DNA of 64,000 nt from UBA4615 sp046046245 (GCA_046046245.1 JBJOKE010000035.1:1-64000); one strand, 5' to 3'; shown: positions 43,019 through 51,882, numbered from the stretch's first letter. Notes: generated by a model not told the origin, from the sequence alone. A program made the numbers and translations.

Positions 43019-44929
43019 ATGACGAAGATCTCCCTGCCCGACGGTTCCGTGCGCGAGTTCGCGGCGCCGCCCACGGTCGCCGAGGTGGCCGCATCGATCG
43101 GCCCGGGTCTGGCGAAGGCCGCGCTCGCCGGTCGCGTCGACGGCACGCTGGTCGACACCTCGTACCGCATCGAGCACGACGCCCGGCTCGCGATCGTCAC
43201 CGACAAGGACCCCGACGGCCTCGACGTCATTCGGCACAGCACGGCGCACCTGCTGGCTTACGCCGTGAAGGAGCTGTTCCCCGACGCGCAGGTCACGATC
43301 GGCCCCGTCATCGACAACGGCTTCTACTACGACTTCTCGTACAAGCGCCCGTTCACGCCCGAGGATCTCGCCGCGATCGAGGCCAAGATGGCCGAGCTCG
43401 CGAAGAAGGACGAGCCGGTGGTTCGCGAGGAGTGGGACCGCGACGAGGCCGTGAAGTTCTTCGAGTCGATCGGCGAGAAGTACAAGGCCGAGATCATCGC
43501 GAGCATTCCCGCCGGCGAGCCGATCGGGCTCTACCGGGAAGGCCGGTTCGTCGACCTGTGCCGCGGCCCGCACGTGCCGTCGACGGGCAAGCTCAAGGTC
43601 TTCAAGCTGATGAAGCTCGCCGGCGCCTACTGGCGCGGCGACTCGAAGAACGAGATGCTCCAGCGCGTCTACGGCACGGCGTGGGCGAAGAAGGAGGACC
43701 AGGACGCCTACCTCCACATGCTGGAGGAAGCCGAGAAGCGCGACCACCGCAAGCTCGGCAGGCAGCTCGATCTCTTCCACCTGCAGGACGACGCGCCCGG
43801 CATGGTGTTCTGGCATCCGAAGGGCTGGCAGCTGTGGCAGCAGGTCGAGCAGTACATGCGCCACGTCTACCAGGACCACGGCTACCAGGAGATCCGCTGC
43901 CCGCAGATCCTCGACCGTACGCTGTGGGAGCAGTCGGGGCACTGGGAGAACTACAAGGACAACATGTTCACGACGGCGTCGGAGAACCGCGACTACGCGG
44001 TCAAGCCGATGAACTGTCCGGGCCACGTCCAGGTGTTCAAGTCGGACCTGCGCAGCTACCGCGACCTGCCGCTGCGCTACGGCGAGTTCGGCGCCTGTCA
44101 CCGCAACGAGCCCTCGGGCGCACTGCACGGGATCATGCGCGTGCGCGGCTTCGTGCAGGACGACGGCCACATCTTCTGCACGGAGGACCAGATCCTCGAC
44201 GAGTGCGTGACGTACACGGCGCTGCTGCACGCGGTCTACCGCGACTTCGGCTTCACCGACATCCTCTACAAGGTCGCGACGCGGCCCGGGAAGCGGGTCG
44301 GCTCCGACGAGCTCTGGGACAAGGCCGAACATGCGCTGATGGAATCGCTGCGCCGTTCGGGCGTCGAGTTCACGATCGCGCCGGGCGACGGCGCGTTCTA
44401 CGGGCCCAAGATCGAGTACACCCTGCGCGACGCCCTCGGCCGCCACTGGCAGTGCGGCACGATGCAGGTCGACTTCAACATGCCGCACCGGCTCGGCGCC
44501 GAGTACGTCGCCGAGGACAACACGCGCAAGCACCCGGTGATGCTGCACCGTGCGATCGTGGGGTCGATGGAGCGTTTCATCGGGATCCTGATCGAGAACC
44601 ACGCGGGCGCCTTCCCGGCTTGGCTGGCGCCGGTGCAGGCGGTGGTGGCGAGCATCACCGAGGCGCACGCCGACTATGCGCGCGACGTTGCGCAATCGCT
44701 GAAAAAACAAGGATTTAGAGTCCGGACCGATTTGCGGAACGAAAAGATCGCGTATAAGATCCGCGAGCACAGCCTGCAGAAGGTTCCCTACTTGCTCGTG
44801 GTGGGCGAGAAGGAGCGGCAGGCTGGGCAGGTCGCCGTACGCGTGCGCGGAGGCGTCGATCTGGGGCCCATGCCCGTCGACGCATTCAGCCGACGCCTCG
44901 CCGAAGACGTCGCCCACCGGAAGTCCTGA
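43019..44929 (+). CDS. thrS: Threonyl-tRNA synthetase
   Basis: The 636-residue class II synthetase has an N-terminal TGS domain (about 1-62), the editing domain with RHSTAHLLAYAVKELFPDA and a later CRGPHVPSTG, and the catalytic core with motif 1 region MVFWHPKGW, motif 2 RYGEFGACHRNEPSGALHG and motif 3 VGSMERFIGILIEN. The C-terminal anticodon-binding domain has RTDLRNEKIAYKIREHSLQK. The start MTKISLPDGS matches the family. It leads the thrS-infC-rpmI-rplT-pheST-ihfA order also seen in E. coli. Confidence 0.98.
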   Translation: MTKISLPDGSVREFAAPPTVAEVAASIGPGLAKAALAGRVDGTLVDTSYRIEHDARLAIVTDKDPDGLDVIRHSTAHLLAYAVKELFPDAQVTIGPVIDNGFYYDFSYKRPFTPEDLAAIEAKMAELAKKDEPVVREEWDRDEAVKFFESIGEKYKAEIIASIPAGEPIGLYREGRFVDLCRGPHVPSTGKLKVFKLMKLAGAYWRGDSKNEMLQRVYGTAWAKKEDQDAYLHMLEEAEKRDHRKLGRQLDLFHLQDDAPGMVFWHPKGWQLWQQVEQYMRHVYQDHGYQEIRCPQILDRTLWEQSGHWENYKDNMFTTASENRDYAVKPMNCPGHVQVFKSDLRSYRDLPLRYGEFGACHRNEPSGALHGIMRVRGFVQDDGHIFCTEDQILDECVTYTALLHAVYRDFGFTDILYKVATRPGKRVGSDELWDKAEHALMESLRRSGVEFTIAPGDGAFYGPKIEYTLRDALGRHWQCGTMQVDFNMPHRLGAEYVAEDNTRKHPVMLHRAIVGSMERFIGILIENHAGAFPAWLAPVQAVVASITEAHADYARDVAQSLKKQGFRVRTDLRNEKIAYKIREHSLQKVPYLLVVGEKERQAGQVAVRVRGGVDLGPMPVDAFSRRLAEDVAHRKS

Positions 44930-45010
44930 GCTTCCGTGGCCGGTGGTTCGCGGGTCGTCGGCCTTCTGCCGTTCGTACCGGCGTGAGATCGACCCCATGG
45001 AGATGACAGC

Positions 45011-45544
45011 ATAGCTACTGCGAACGAGCGGGACCGCGGACACCGCATCAACGGCGAGATCAACGTCCCCGAACTGCGCCTGATGGGCATCGACAACCAG
45101 CCGCTGGGCATCGTGTCCACGCGGGAGGCGATGCGGATGGCCGAAGAGGCCGACGTCGACCTGGTGGAGATCGCGCCGACCGCCCAGCCGCCGGTCGCGC
45201 GGCTCATGGACTACGGCAAGTTCAAGTACCAGGAACAGAAGCGTGCCGCCGAGGCCCGGGCCAAGCAGAAGATCATCCAGGTCAAGGAAGTGAAGTTCCG
45301 GCCCGGCACGGATGACAACGACTACAACGTCAAGCTGCGCAACCTGAACCGCTTCCTGGAAGAGGGCGACAAGGCCAAGATCACGCTGCGCTTCCGGGGG
45401 CGCGAGATGGCCCATCAGGAGTTCGGCGTGCGCCTGCTCGAGCGGATCCGTACCGACCTCGACGGGGTCGGGCAGGTCGAGTCGATGCCCAAGCTCGAAG
45501 GGCGACAGATGATCATGATCATCGCCCCCAAGAAGAAGAAGTAA
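45011..45544 (+). CDS. infC: Translation initiation factor IF-3, apparent AUA start
   Basis: IF-3 binds the 30S subunit and proofreads start codons. The first ATG in frame (45083) would remove the conserved N-terminal segment HRINGEINVPELRL. Extending upstream gives ATA at 45011, encoding I/M-ATANERDRGHRINGE, which aligns with the family start, and a GGAGAT ribosome site sits 6-12 bases before it. infC genes typically use AUU or another rare start so that IF-3 represses its own translation; AUA fits that logic. The protein is then 177 residues, with the C-terminal domain (IKVKEVKFRPGTDDNDYNVK-like) intact. The ATA overlaps the stop of a five-codon ATG frame (44997-45014). Confidence 0.9.
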   Translation: MATANERDRGHRINGEINVPELRLMGIDNQPLGIVSTREAMRMAEEADVDLVEIAPTAQPPVARLMDYGKFKYQEQKRAAEARAKQKIIQVKEVKFRPGTDDNDYNVKLRNLNRFLEEGDKAKITLRFRGREMAHQEFGVRLLERIRTDLDGVGQVESMPKLEGRQMIMIIAPKKKK

Positions 45545-45561
45545 GGCGCTGATTCTTCTGG

Positions 45562-45689
45562 TATAGTGGTGAGTTCCCCGGCGGGGCGCGCGCCATGTGC
45601 GCGTCGCCGGCAGGAGAAGCCCCTCGGGTCAGCCAAGCGCACGGTCGACGAACCGGGCCACCTGGCAGGGGTGTCAGACTGGAGCAGTC
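45562..45689 (+). promoter_or_regulatory. rpmI leader with internal -10 box and GC hairpin
   Basis: The 145-bp infC-rpmI gap holds TATAGT (45562-45567) and a hairpin with arms CCGGCG (45578-45583) and CGCCGG (45605-45610). In E. coli the rpmI leader is the L20 autoregulation target; a similar role here is inference. No coding sequence is seen. Confidence 0.4.
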
Positions 45690-45887
45690 ATGCCCAAGAT
45701 GAAGACCAAGAAGAGCGCTGCGAAGCGCTTCCGGGTCCGCGCGAGCGGCTCGATCAAGCGGGGCCAGGCGTTCAAGCGCCACATCCTCACGAAGAAGACG
45801 ACGAAGAACAAGCGTCAGCTTCGCGGTGCCACCCAGGTCCATGAGTCCGACGTGCTGAGCGTCCGGACCATGATGCCGTACGCCTGA
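45690..45887 (+). CDS. rpmI: 50S ribosomal protein L35
   Basis: The 65-residue basic protein begins MPKMKTKKSAAKRFRVRASG, the canonical L35 start, with KRGQAFKRHILTKKTTK following. A GGAG ribosome site precedes the ATG. It is 12 bp from rplT. Confidence 0.98.
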   Translation: MPKMKTKKSAAKRFRVRASGSIKRGQAFKRHILTKKTTKNKRQLRGATQVHESDVLSVRTMMPYA

Positions 45888-45899
45888 CAGGAGCCTCAG

Positions 45900-46259
45900 A
45901 TGCCTCGAGTCAAGCGTGGTGTAACGGCACGTGCCCGCCACAAGAAGATCATCGCGATGGCCAAGGGCTTTCGCGGCCGTCGCAACAACGTGTTCCGGAT
46001 CGCCAAGCAGGCGGTCATGCGGGCCGGCCAGTACGCGTACCGCGACCGCCGCACCCGCAAGCGCGTGTTCCGCTCGCTGTGGATCGCCCGGATCAACGCG
46101 GCGGCCCGCGAGCACGGCCTGAACTACAGCCGTTTCATCGCCGGCCTGAACAAGGCCGCGATCGGGCTGGACCGCAAGGTGCTGGCCGAGCTGGCGGTCA
46201 ACGACAAGCCGGCGTTCGCGGCGATCGTGAGCCGCGTGAAGGCCTCGATCGGCGCCTGA
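45900..46259 (+). CDS. rplT: 50S ribosomal protein L20
   Basis: The 119-residue rRNA-binding protein begins MPRVKRGVTARARHKKII and contains AKGFRGRRNNVFRIAKQAV and LWIARINAAAREHGLNYS. It has full family length. L20 is an early 50S assembly protein and, in several bacteria, represses its own operon. Confidence 0.98.
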   Translation: MPRVKRGVTARARHKKIIAMAKGFRGRRNNVFRIAKQAVMRAGQYAYRDRRTRKRVFRSLWIARINAAAREHGLNYSRFIAGLNKAAIGLDRKVLAELAVNDKPAFAAIVSRVKASIGA

Positions 46260-46344
46260 TCGCCGACCGGACGGGGCGCCTCGTGCGCGCCGGTCCGCAG
46301 TGATCGCATCGATGACAGGCGGAGCCCTCGCGGCTCCGCGGACG

Positions 46345-46369
46345 ACGGGGCCGGCGACGGCCCCGTTTT
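46345..46369 (+). terminator. Intrinsic terminator or attenuator between rplT and pheS
   Basis: ACGGGGCC (46345-46352) pairs with GGCCCCGT (46359-46366), followed by TTTT. A second hairpin, GCGGAGCC/GGCTCCGC (46319-46326 and 46332-46339), lies just upstream. No Phe-rich leader peptide was identified, so classical pheST attenuation is not supported. Confidence 0.7.
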
Positions 46370-46421
46370 CTTTCCGGCGTCCGCCGCGGGCGTGCGCCAC
46401 CTTCCTCGCGGGACGGACGGG

Positions 46422-47456
46422 ATGAACGACAGCGTGAAGCACGACGAGCAGGGCCTGGTCGACGAGGCGCGCTCCCTGGTGTCGGCTGCGGCCGACGGCG
46501 CGGCGCTCGCCAACGCGAAGGCCCGCTTCCTCGGCAAGGATGGCCTGCTGACCGCGCGGATGAAGGCGCTGGGCACCTTGACACCCGCCGAGCGCGGACC
46601 GGTGGGCAAGCGGCTGAACGAGGTCAAGCAGGCGATCGAGGCGCTGGTCGGCGCGCGCCAGCAGGCCCTCGACCAGGCGGCGCTCGATGCCCGGCTCGCC
46701 GAGGAGGCGATCGATGTCACGCTGCCCGGACGCGGCGCGGGTCGTGGCGGCGTCCATCCCGTCACGCTGACGATCGAGCGCATCGAGGCGATCTTCCGGT
46801 CGATCGGGTTCGACGTCGCCGACGGACCGGAGATCGAGGAGGACTTCTTCAACTTCACCGCGCTCAACACGCCGGAGAACCATCCGGCGCGGTCCATGCA
46901 CGACACCTTCTACGTCGACGGCAAGGACGCGAACGGGCGTGGGCTGCTGCTGCGCACCCACACCAGCCCGATGCAGATCCGCTACGCGCGGATGCACTCG
47001 CCGCCGATCAAGGTGATCGCGCCGGGGAAGACCTACCGCGTCGACTCCGACGCCACGCACTCGCCGATGTTCCACCAGGTCGAAGGCATGTGGATCGACG
47101 AGGACATCTCGTTCGCCGACCTGAAGAACGTCTACTCCGAGTTCCTGCGGCGCTTCTTCGAGCGCGACGACCTCGACGTGCGTTTCCGGCCGTCGTACTT
47201 CCCCTTCACCGAGCCGTCGGCCGAGATCGACATGCGATTCGCCGACGGCCCGCTCGCCGGTCGCTGGCTCGAGGTCTCGGGCTCCGGGCAGGTGCATCCG
47301 AACGTGGTCCGAAACATCGGCCTCGATCCCGAGCGCTACGTCGGCTTCGCGTTCGGCTCGGGGATCGAACGGCTGGCGATGCTGCGCTACGGCGTCGGCG
47401 ACCTGCGGATGTTCTACGAGAACGATCTGCGCTTCCTCGGGCAGTTCGCCCGCTGA
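46422..47456 (+). CDS. pheS: Phenylalanyl-tRNA synthetase alpha subunit
   Basis: The 344-residue catalytic subunit has an N-terminal coiled coil that contacts tRNA (about 8-85). The class II core has HPVTLTIERIEAIFRSIGF, the phenylalanine pocket region HTSPMQIRYARMH, motif 2 GKTYRVDSDATHSPMFHQVE and motif 3 GFAFGSGIERLAMLRYG. The start MNDSVKHDEQ (46422) was chosen over an in-frame ATG ten codons upstream within the leader. The partner pheT begins 28 bp after the stop. Confidence 0.97.
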   Translation: MNDSVKHDEQGLVDEARSLVSAAADGAALANAKARFLGKDGLLTARMKALGTLTPAERGPVGKRLNEVKQAIEALVGARQQALDQAALDARLAEEAIDVTLPGRGAGRGGVHPVTLTIERIEAIFRSIGFDVADGPEIEEDFFNFTALNTPENHPARSMHDTFYVDGKDANGRGLLLRTHTSPMQIRYARMHSPPIKVIAPGKTYRVDSDATHSPMFHQVEGMWIDEDISFADLKNVYSEFLRRFFERDDLDVRFRPSYFPFTEPSAEIDMRFADGPLAGRWLEVSGSGQVHPNVVRNIGLDPERYVGFAFGSGIERLAMLRYGVGDLRMFYENDLRFLGQFAR

Positions 47457-47484
47457 GCCCCGCACGAGACACAGGGAGCCACCG

Positions 47485-49947
47485 ATGAAATTCTCCGAAC
47501 GCTGGCTGCGTGCCTACGCGAACCCCGCGATGACGAGCGACGCGCTTGCCCACGCGTTGACCATGGCCGGCCTGGAGGTCGAGGAGCGGACGCCGGCGGC
47601 GCCGCCGTTCTCCGGCGTCGTCGTCGGCCACGTGCTCGCGGTCGAGCGTCATCCGAACGCGGACAAGCTCAACGTCTGCAGGGTCGACGTCGGCGCCGGC
47701 GAGCCGCAGCAGATCGTCTGCGGCGCGCCGAACGTCGCGGCCGGCATGAAGGCGCCGTGCGCGCTGCCCGGCGCCGAGCTGCCCGGCGGCATGAAGATCG
47801 GTGTCGCGACGATGCGCGGCGTCGAGAGCCGCGGCATGCTGTGCTCGGCGCGCGAGCTCGGCCTGTCGGAGGACCACGCCGGGCTGCTGTCGCTCGATGC
47901 GTCGCTCGAACCCGGCGCGCCGCTGCGCGACGCACTCGCCCTCGACGACATGCTGTGGCTGCTCAAGCTCACGCCGAACCTCGCGCACTGCATGTCGGTG
48001 ACCGGCGTCGCCCGCGAGGTCGCGGCGGTCACCGGCGCGCCGCTGAACCTGCCCGCGATCGTGCCGGTGACGCCCCAGCTCGACGAGCGTCTGCCGGTCC
48101 GCATCGAGGCGCCCGAGCTCTGCGGTCGCTTCAGCGGCCGCGTGATCCGCGGCGTCGACGCGCGCGCGGCGACGCCCGCGTGGATGAGGGAGCGACTGGA
48201 GCGCTCGGGCCAGCGTTCGATCTCGGCGCTCGTCGACATCTCGAACTACGTGATGCTCGAGCTCGGCCGCCCGACCCACGTGTTCGACCTGGCGAAGATC
48301 CGAGGCGGCCTGACCGTCCGATGGGGGCGCCCCGGCGAGCGACTCGAGCTGCTCAACGGCAACACCGTCGAGCTCGGGCCCGACGAGCACGGGCTGCCGG
48401 TCGGCGTGATCGCAGACGCGCAGTCGGTCGAGAGCCTGGCCGGCATCATGGGCGGCGAGGCGACGGCGGTCACGCTCGACACCACCGACATCTACGTCGA
48501 GGCCGCATTCTGGTGGCCCACCTCGATCGCCGGCCGCGCGCGCCGCTACAACTTCTCGACCGACGCGGCCCAGCGATTCGAGCGCGGCGTCGACGCTGCG
48601 ACGACCGTCGAGCACCTCGAGTACCTGAGCCGGCTGATCGTCGACGTGTGCGGCGGGAAGGCGGGCCCGGTCGACGACACCGTCACCGGGCTGCCCGAGC
48701 GCAAGCCGGTGTCGCTGCGCGTGGCGAGGGCCCGCAAGGTCATCGGCGCGGACATCGGGCTCGCCGACTGCACGGCAGCCTTCGATCGGCTCGCGCTGGA
48801 CTACACCGTCGCGCGGGGCGTGGCGGCGGACGGGGCCGACGCAGTCGTCACCGTCTCCCCGCCGACGCGCCGCTTCGACCTCGAGATCGAGGAGGACCTG
48901 ATCGAGGAGGTCGTCCGGATCTGGGGCTTCGAGCGGCTGCCGGTGCGACCGCCGCGCGCGAGCGCGTCGATGCGCCCGGTGCCCGAGGACCGCCGCTCGG
49001 TATCGCTGCTGAAGCGGATCTGGGCGGATCGCGACTGGCAGGAAGTGGTCAACTTCGCCTTCGTCTCGAACGAGGTCGAGGCGCTGCTGGCGGGCGAGGG
49101 CGGCGGCGGTCCCGCGCCGATCGGGCTGCTGAACCCGATTGCCGAGACGATGGACGTGATGCGGACCTCGCTCTGGGGCGGGCTGCTCGGCAACCTGCGC
49201 CACAACCAGAACCGCAAGGCCGCTCGGGTCCGGCTGTTCGAGGTCGGGCGTGTCTTCCTGCGCGACGCCGGTGCGCCCGGCGGGCCGCTGTCCGTGCCGG
49301 GCATCGCGCAGCCTTGGCGCGTCGGCGGACTGGCCTGGGGTCCGGCGCTCGACGAGCAGTGGGGCGCGACATCCCGGGCGGTCGACTTCTTCGACGTGAA
49401 GGCCGATCTCGAAGCCGTCGCAGGCGACGGGGCGTTGCGGTTCGAGGCCGCGGTGCATCCGGCGCTTCACCCTGGCCAGGCTGCCCGGCTGCGGGACGCC
49501 GGCGGCCGGACGGTCGGCTGGCTCGGCGCGCTGCATCCGCGACTGGTCCGGCCGCTGGACCTGAGCGGACTGGCGCCGGTCCTCTTCGAGCTCGACCTCG
49601 ATGTGCTGCTGCGGCGGGAGGTGCCGTCCTACCGTGAGTTCTCGCGCTTTCCGCCCGCGATCCGCGACCTCGCCTTCGTCCTGCCGGAGGGGGTCCCGGC
49701 GGCCGAGCTGCTCGCCGACATCGACGCCCTGCGCCGCTCGGACACCCTGCTGAAATCGTTGCAGGACGTGAGGCTGTTCGACGAATATCGCGGTAAGGGG
49801 TTGGAAAATAAGGAGAAAAGTCTTGCCTTCCGATTCTGGATGCAAGATACTCAGCGCACCCTCGAGGACGCCGAGGTCGATGCGGCGATGAGGGCGATCA
49901 CGGCCCGGTTGGGCGAGACACGCGGAGCCCGACTGAGGTCGTCCTGA
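47485..49947 (+). CDS. pheT: Phenylalanyl-tRNA synthetase beta subunit
   Basis: The 820-residue beta subunit has an N-terminal tRNA-binding OB domain (about 38-150, ERHPNADKLNVCRVDVGAGE), a B3/B4 editing domain (about 205-385), the B5 domain, a catalytic-like core and a C-terminal ferredoxin-fold anticodon-binding domain (about 725-820, PPAIRDLAFVLPEGVPAAEL). All are in the usual order. ihfA starts 11 bp later. A short AT-richer patch near 49795-49850 lies inside the gene and does not break the frame. Confidence 0.97.
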   Translation: MKFSERWLRAYANPAMTSDALAHALTMAGLEVEERTPAAPPFSGVVVGHVLAVERHPNADKLNVCRVDVGAGEPQQIVCGAPNVAAGMKAPCALPGAELPGGMKIGVATMRGVESRGMLCSARELGLSEDHAGLLSLDASLEPGAPLRDALALDDMLWLLKLTPNLAHCMSVTGVAREVAAVTGAPLNLPAIVPVTPQLDERLPVRIEAPELCGRFSGRVIRGVDARAATPAWMRERLERSGQRSISALVDISNYVMLELGRPTHVFDLAKIRGGLTVRWGRPGERLELLNGNTVELGPDEHGLPVGVIADAQSVESLAGIMGGEATAVTLDTTDIYVEAAFWWPTSIAGRARRYNFSTDAAQRFERGVDAATTVEHLEYLSRLIVDVCGGKAGPVDDTVTGLPERKPVSLRVARARKVIGADIGLADCTAAFDRLALDYTVARGVAADGADAVVTVSPPTRRFDLEIEEDLIEEVVRIWGFERLPVRPPRASASMRPVPEDRRSVSLLKRIWADRDWQEVVNFAFVSNEVEALLAGEGGGGPAPIGLLNPIAETMDVMRTSLWGGLLGNLRHNQNRKAARVRLFEVGRVFLRDAGAPGGPLSVPGIAQPWRVGGLAWGPALDEQWGATSRAVDFFDVKADLEAVAGDGALRFEAAVHPALHPGQAARLRDAGGRTVGWLGALHPRLVRPLDLSGLAPVLFELDLDVLLRREVPSYREFSRFPPAIRDLAFVLPEGVPAAELLADIDALRRSDTLLKSLQDVRLFDEYRGKGLENKEKSLAFRFWMQDTQRTLEDAEVDAAMRAITARLGETRGARLRSS

Positions 49948-49958
49948 CGACGCCAACG

Positions 49959-50360
49959 ATGAATCAATCGTCCCCGTCCGATCTCGGACCCGACCTCGCG
50001 CTCGAGGCTCGTGAGCGCGATCTCGCCGCCTCGCTCGGCGTGGATGCGCTGCGTGCCGACGAGGGTTTCACGCTGACGAAGGCCGAGCTCGCCGAGATGC
50101 TGTTCGAGCGGGTGGGCCTGAACAAGCGCGAAGCCAAGGACATGGTCGAGACCTTCTTCGACGAGATCCGGGACGCGCTCGAGCGGGGCGAATCGGTCAA
50201 GCTGTCGGGCTTCGGCAACTTCCAGCTGCGCGACAAGCCGCAGCGTCCGGGCCGCAACCCCAAGACCGGGGAGGAGATCCCGATCTCCGCGCGGCGCGTG
50301 GTCACGTTCCATGCGAGCCAGAAGCTGAAGGCGCTGATCGAGCGCCTGCCGCAGGCATGA
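49959..50360 (+). CDS. ihfA: Integration host factor alpha subunit, N-terminally extended
   Basis: IHF bends DNA at specific sites and assists sigma-54 promoters, recombination and nucleoid structure. The core (about 37-133) has LTKAELAEMLFERVGLNKRE, VKLSGFGNFQLRDK and the DNA-inserting arm RPGRNPKTGEEIPI, followed by RRVVTFHASQKLK. About 36 acidic residues precede the core; standard IhfA is close to 100 residues. A later start within this segment is possible, since no ATG separates the extension from the core. It follows pheT as in many proteobacteria. Confidence 0.95.
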   Translation: MNQSSPSDLGPDLALEARERDLAASLGVDALRADEGFTLTKAELAEMLFERVGLNKREAKDMVETFFDEIRDALERGESVKLSGFGNFQLRDKPQRPGRNPKTGEEIPISARRVVTFHASQKLKALIERLPQA

Positions 50361-50403
50361 ACGCGGGTCCGTCGCCGGCGGTGTGCGAGGGCGCGACCCG
50401 CCG

Positions 50404-50856
50404 ATGAGCGCCGCCGCACCCGGCAAGAACGATGCCCGAGTGCCGCTGCCGCCGATCCCGGCGAAGCGGTACTTCACCATCGGCGAGGTCAGCGAACTCT
50501 GCGGCGTCAAGCCGCACGTCCTCCGCTACTGGGAGCAGGAGTTCACCCAGCTGCGGCCGATGAAGCGACGCGGCAACCGCCGGTACTACCAGCACCACGA
50601 GGTGCTGCTGGTCCGGCGGATCCGTGAACTGCTGTACGAGCAGGGCTTCACCATCAGCGGCGCGCGCAACCGCCTCGGCGAGGCGGCACCCGGCGGCCGT
50701 CGCCGCGATGCGCCGGCGGCCGAGCCGCCTGCGCCCGAGACCTCCGCGTCGCCCGAGGTGATCGACACCGCCGACACGGCGCCGCTGGTTGCGCTCCGCG
50801 AGGACCTGCTCGCGGCGCTCGAACTGCTCCTGCCGGACGGTCAGCCGGACCGCTGA
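50404..50856 (+). CDS. MerR-family transcriptional regulator
   Basis: The 150-residue protein has a MerR winged helix (about 20-90) with YFTIGEVSELCGVKPHVLRY and WEQEFTQLRPMKRRGNRRYY. A Pro/Ala-rich linker and a short C-terminal helix follow, without metal-binding cysteines. This ihfA-linked MerR protein is conserved across betaproteobacteria and its target is unknown. It is not a candidate CueR for the copper promoter, since it lacks the CueR sensor residues. The start MSAAAPGKND was chosen over an ATG seven codons upstream. Confidence 0.92.
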   Translation: MSAAAPGKNDARVPLPPIPAKRYFTIGEVSELCGVKPHVLRYWEQEFTQLRPMKRRGNRRYYQHHEVLLVRRIRELLYEQGFTISGARNRLGEAAPGGRRRDAPAAEPPAPETSASPEVIDTADTAPLVALREDLLAALELLLPDGQPDR

Positions 50857-50861
50857 ACGAG

Positions 50862-51656
50862 GTGGCAGCGGTCGCGACCCGGGGGTCTGATCCAGTACCT
50901 GCCGGCGGCGACGGTCGGGTCGTCGTGCACGCCTGCGTCGTCTGCTGGACCGGGCGCGAGCAGGCAGCGCGTGCCATCGCGAGCGGCCTGCGCGACCGGA
51001 TCGACCAGCTGACCGTCGTCTACTCGAATGGCCAGGATCGAGAGGAAGGCGGCGCCGGCGACTGGGTCAAGGTGCCCGACGCCTGGTTCTATGGCCGCAA
51101 GTTCCGGCGGCTCCTCGACGCCCATCGGGGCGGCGTGCTGCTGCTGGTGCAGGCCGACGCGCAGTGCGACGACTGGGGCGCGCTCGCCCGCCGCTGCGCG
51201 GAGGTCTTCGCCGCGGATCCCGGTCTGGGCGTGTGGGCGCCGGACATCGACTACACCCCGTTCACGATCGACCTGGTCCAGGTGAGGCCGCTGCCCGGCA
51301 AGGGTCTGTGCGAGGCCGTCCACACCGACGGCATCGTCTGGGCGATCGCCGAACCCGTCGTCCAGCGGCTGCGCCGGATGGACTACGACTGCAACAACCT
51401 CGGATGGGGCATCGACTGGGCGGCGCTCGCGTTCGCCCGGACGGCGCGGCTGCGCATCGTGCGGGACCGCTCGCTGCACGTCCGCCACCCGAAGGGATCC
51501 GGCTATGCGGCCCGGGCGGCGCGGGAGCAGATGGGACACTTCCTCGCCCAGTTGACGCCGCCGGAGCGGCGGCAGGTCGCGCTGCTGCGTGCCCGCATCG
51601 GGCTCGCCCGCGCCCGTCGCCGGTTGCTGCGTCTGCTCCCGATGCGGACCTCCTGA
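50862..51656 (+). CDS. Glycosyltransferase-like protein, unrecognised family
   Basis: The 264-residue protein starts at GTG 50862, 5 bp after the MerR gene. The sequence alternates strands and helices as in GT-A folds. Features are VVVHACVVCWTGREQAA near the N-terminus, an acidic LLLVQADAQCDDWGALARR (a DxD-like position, about 90-108), GLGVWAPDIDYTPFTID and CNNLGWGIDWAALAFAR. The C-terminus is very Arg-rich (RARIGLARARRRLLRLL), perhaps membrane-associated. No close family is recognised; a glycosyltransferase role is a guess from the fold pattern. Confidence 0.6.
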   Translation: MAAVATRGSDPVPAGGDGRVVVHACVVCWTGREQAARAIASGLRDRIDQLTVVYSNGQDREEGGAGDWVKVPDAWFYGRKFRRLLDAHRGGVLLLVQADAQCDDWGALARRCAEVFAADPGLGVWAPDIDYTPFTIDLVQVRPLPGKGLCEAVHTDGIVWAIAEPVVQRLRRMDYDCNNLGWGIDWAALAFARTARLRIVRDRSLHVRHPKGSGYAARAAREQMGHFLAQLTPPERRQVALLRARIGLARARRRLLRLLPMRTS

Positions 51657-51690
51657 GGGGCCGGCGGGGTCTGCTATACTCTGGCGCTTT

Positions 51691-51767
51691 CGGGGCGTAG
51701 CGCAGCCTGGTAGCGCACCTGCATGGGGTGCAGGGGGTCGCGAGTTCAAATCCCGCCGTCCCGACCA
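51691..51767 (+). tRNA. tRNA-Pro (anticodon GGG)
   Basis: The 77-nt cloverleaf has acceptor arms CGGGGCG/CGTCCCG (one G-U pair), discriminator A and encoded CCA. The anticodon stem CCTGC/GCAGG encloses ATGGGGT, placing GGG at 51725-51727. The T-arm is GAGTTCAAATC. A -10 box TATACT lies at 51675-51680. Confidence 0.97.
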
Positions 51768-51774
51768 TCAGAAA

Positions 51775-51816
51775 ACAAGGGCTTGGAGCCGAGAGGTTCC
51801 AGGCCCTTGTCCTTTC
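51775..51816 (+). terminator. Intrinsic terminator after tRNA-Pro
   Basis: ACAAGGGCTTGGA (51775-51787) pairs with TCCAGGCCCTTGT (51798-51810) with one G-U pair, followed by CCTTTCTCC. Confidence 0.8.
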
Positions 51817-51882
51817 TCCACGACGACCGGAGTGGGGCGGTCTAGCATCGGGGGGGCGGCCGAACGAGGGTGGGGGAGTCTC

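Noticed and set aside
46260..46421. pheST-style attenuator with a Phe-rich leader peptide
   Set aside because: Hairpins are present but no short frame rich in Phe codons was found.
50404..50856. This MerR gene as the regulator of the copper-chaperone promoter
   Set aside because: It lacks the metal-binding Cys pair of CueR and belongs to the ihfA-linked MerR group.
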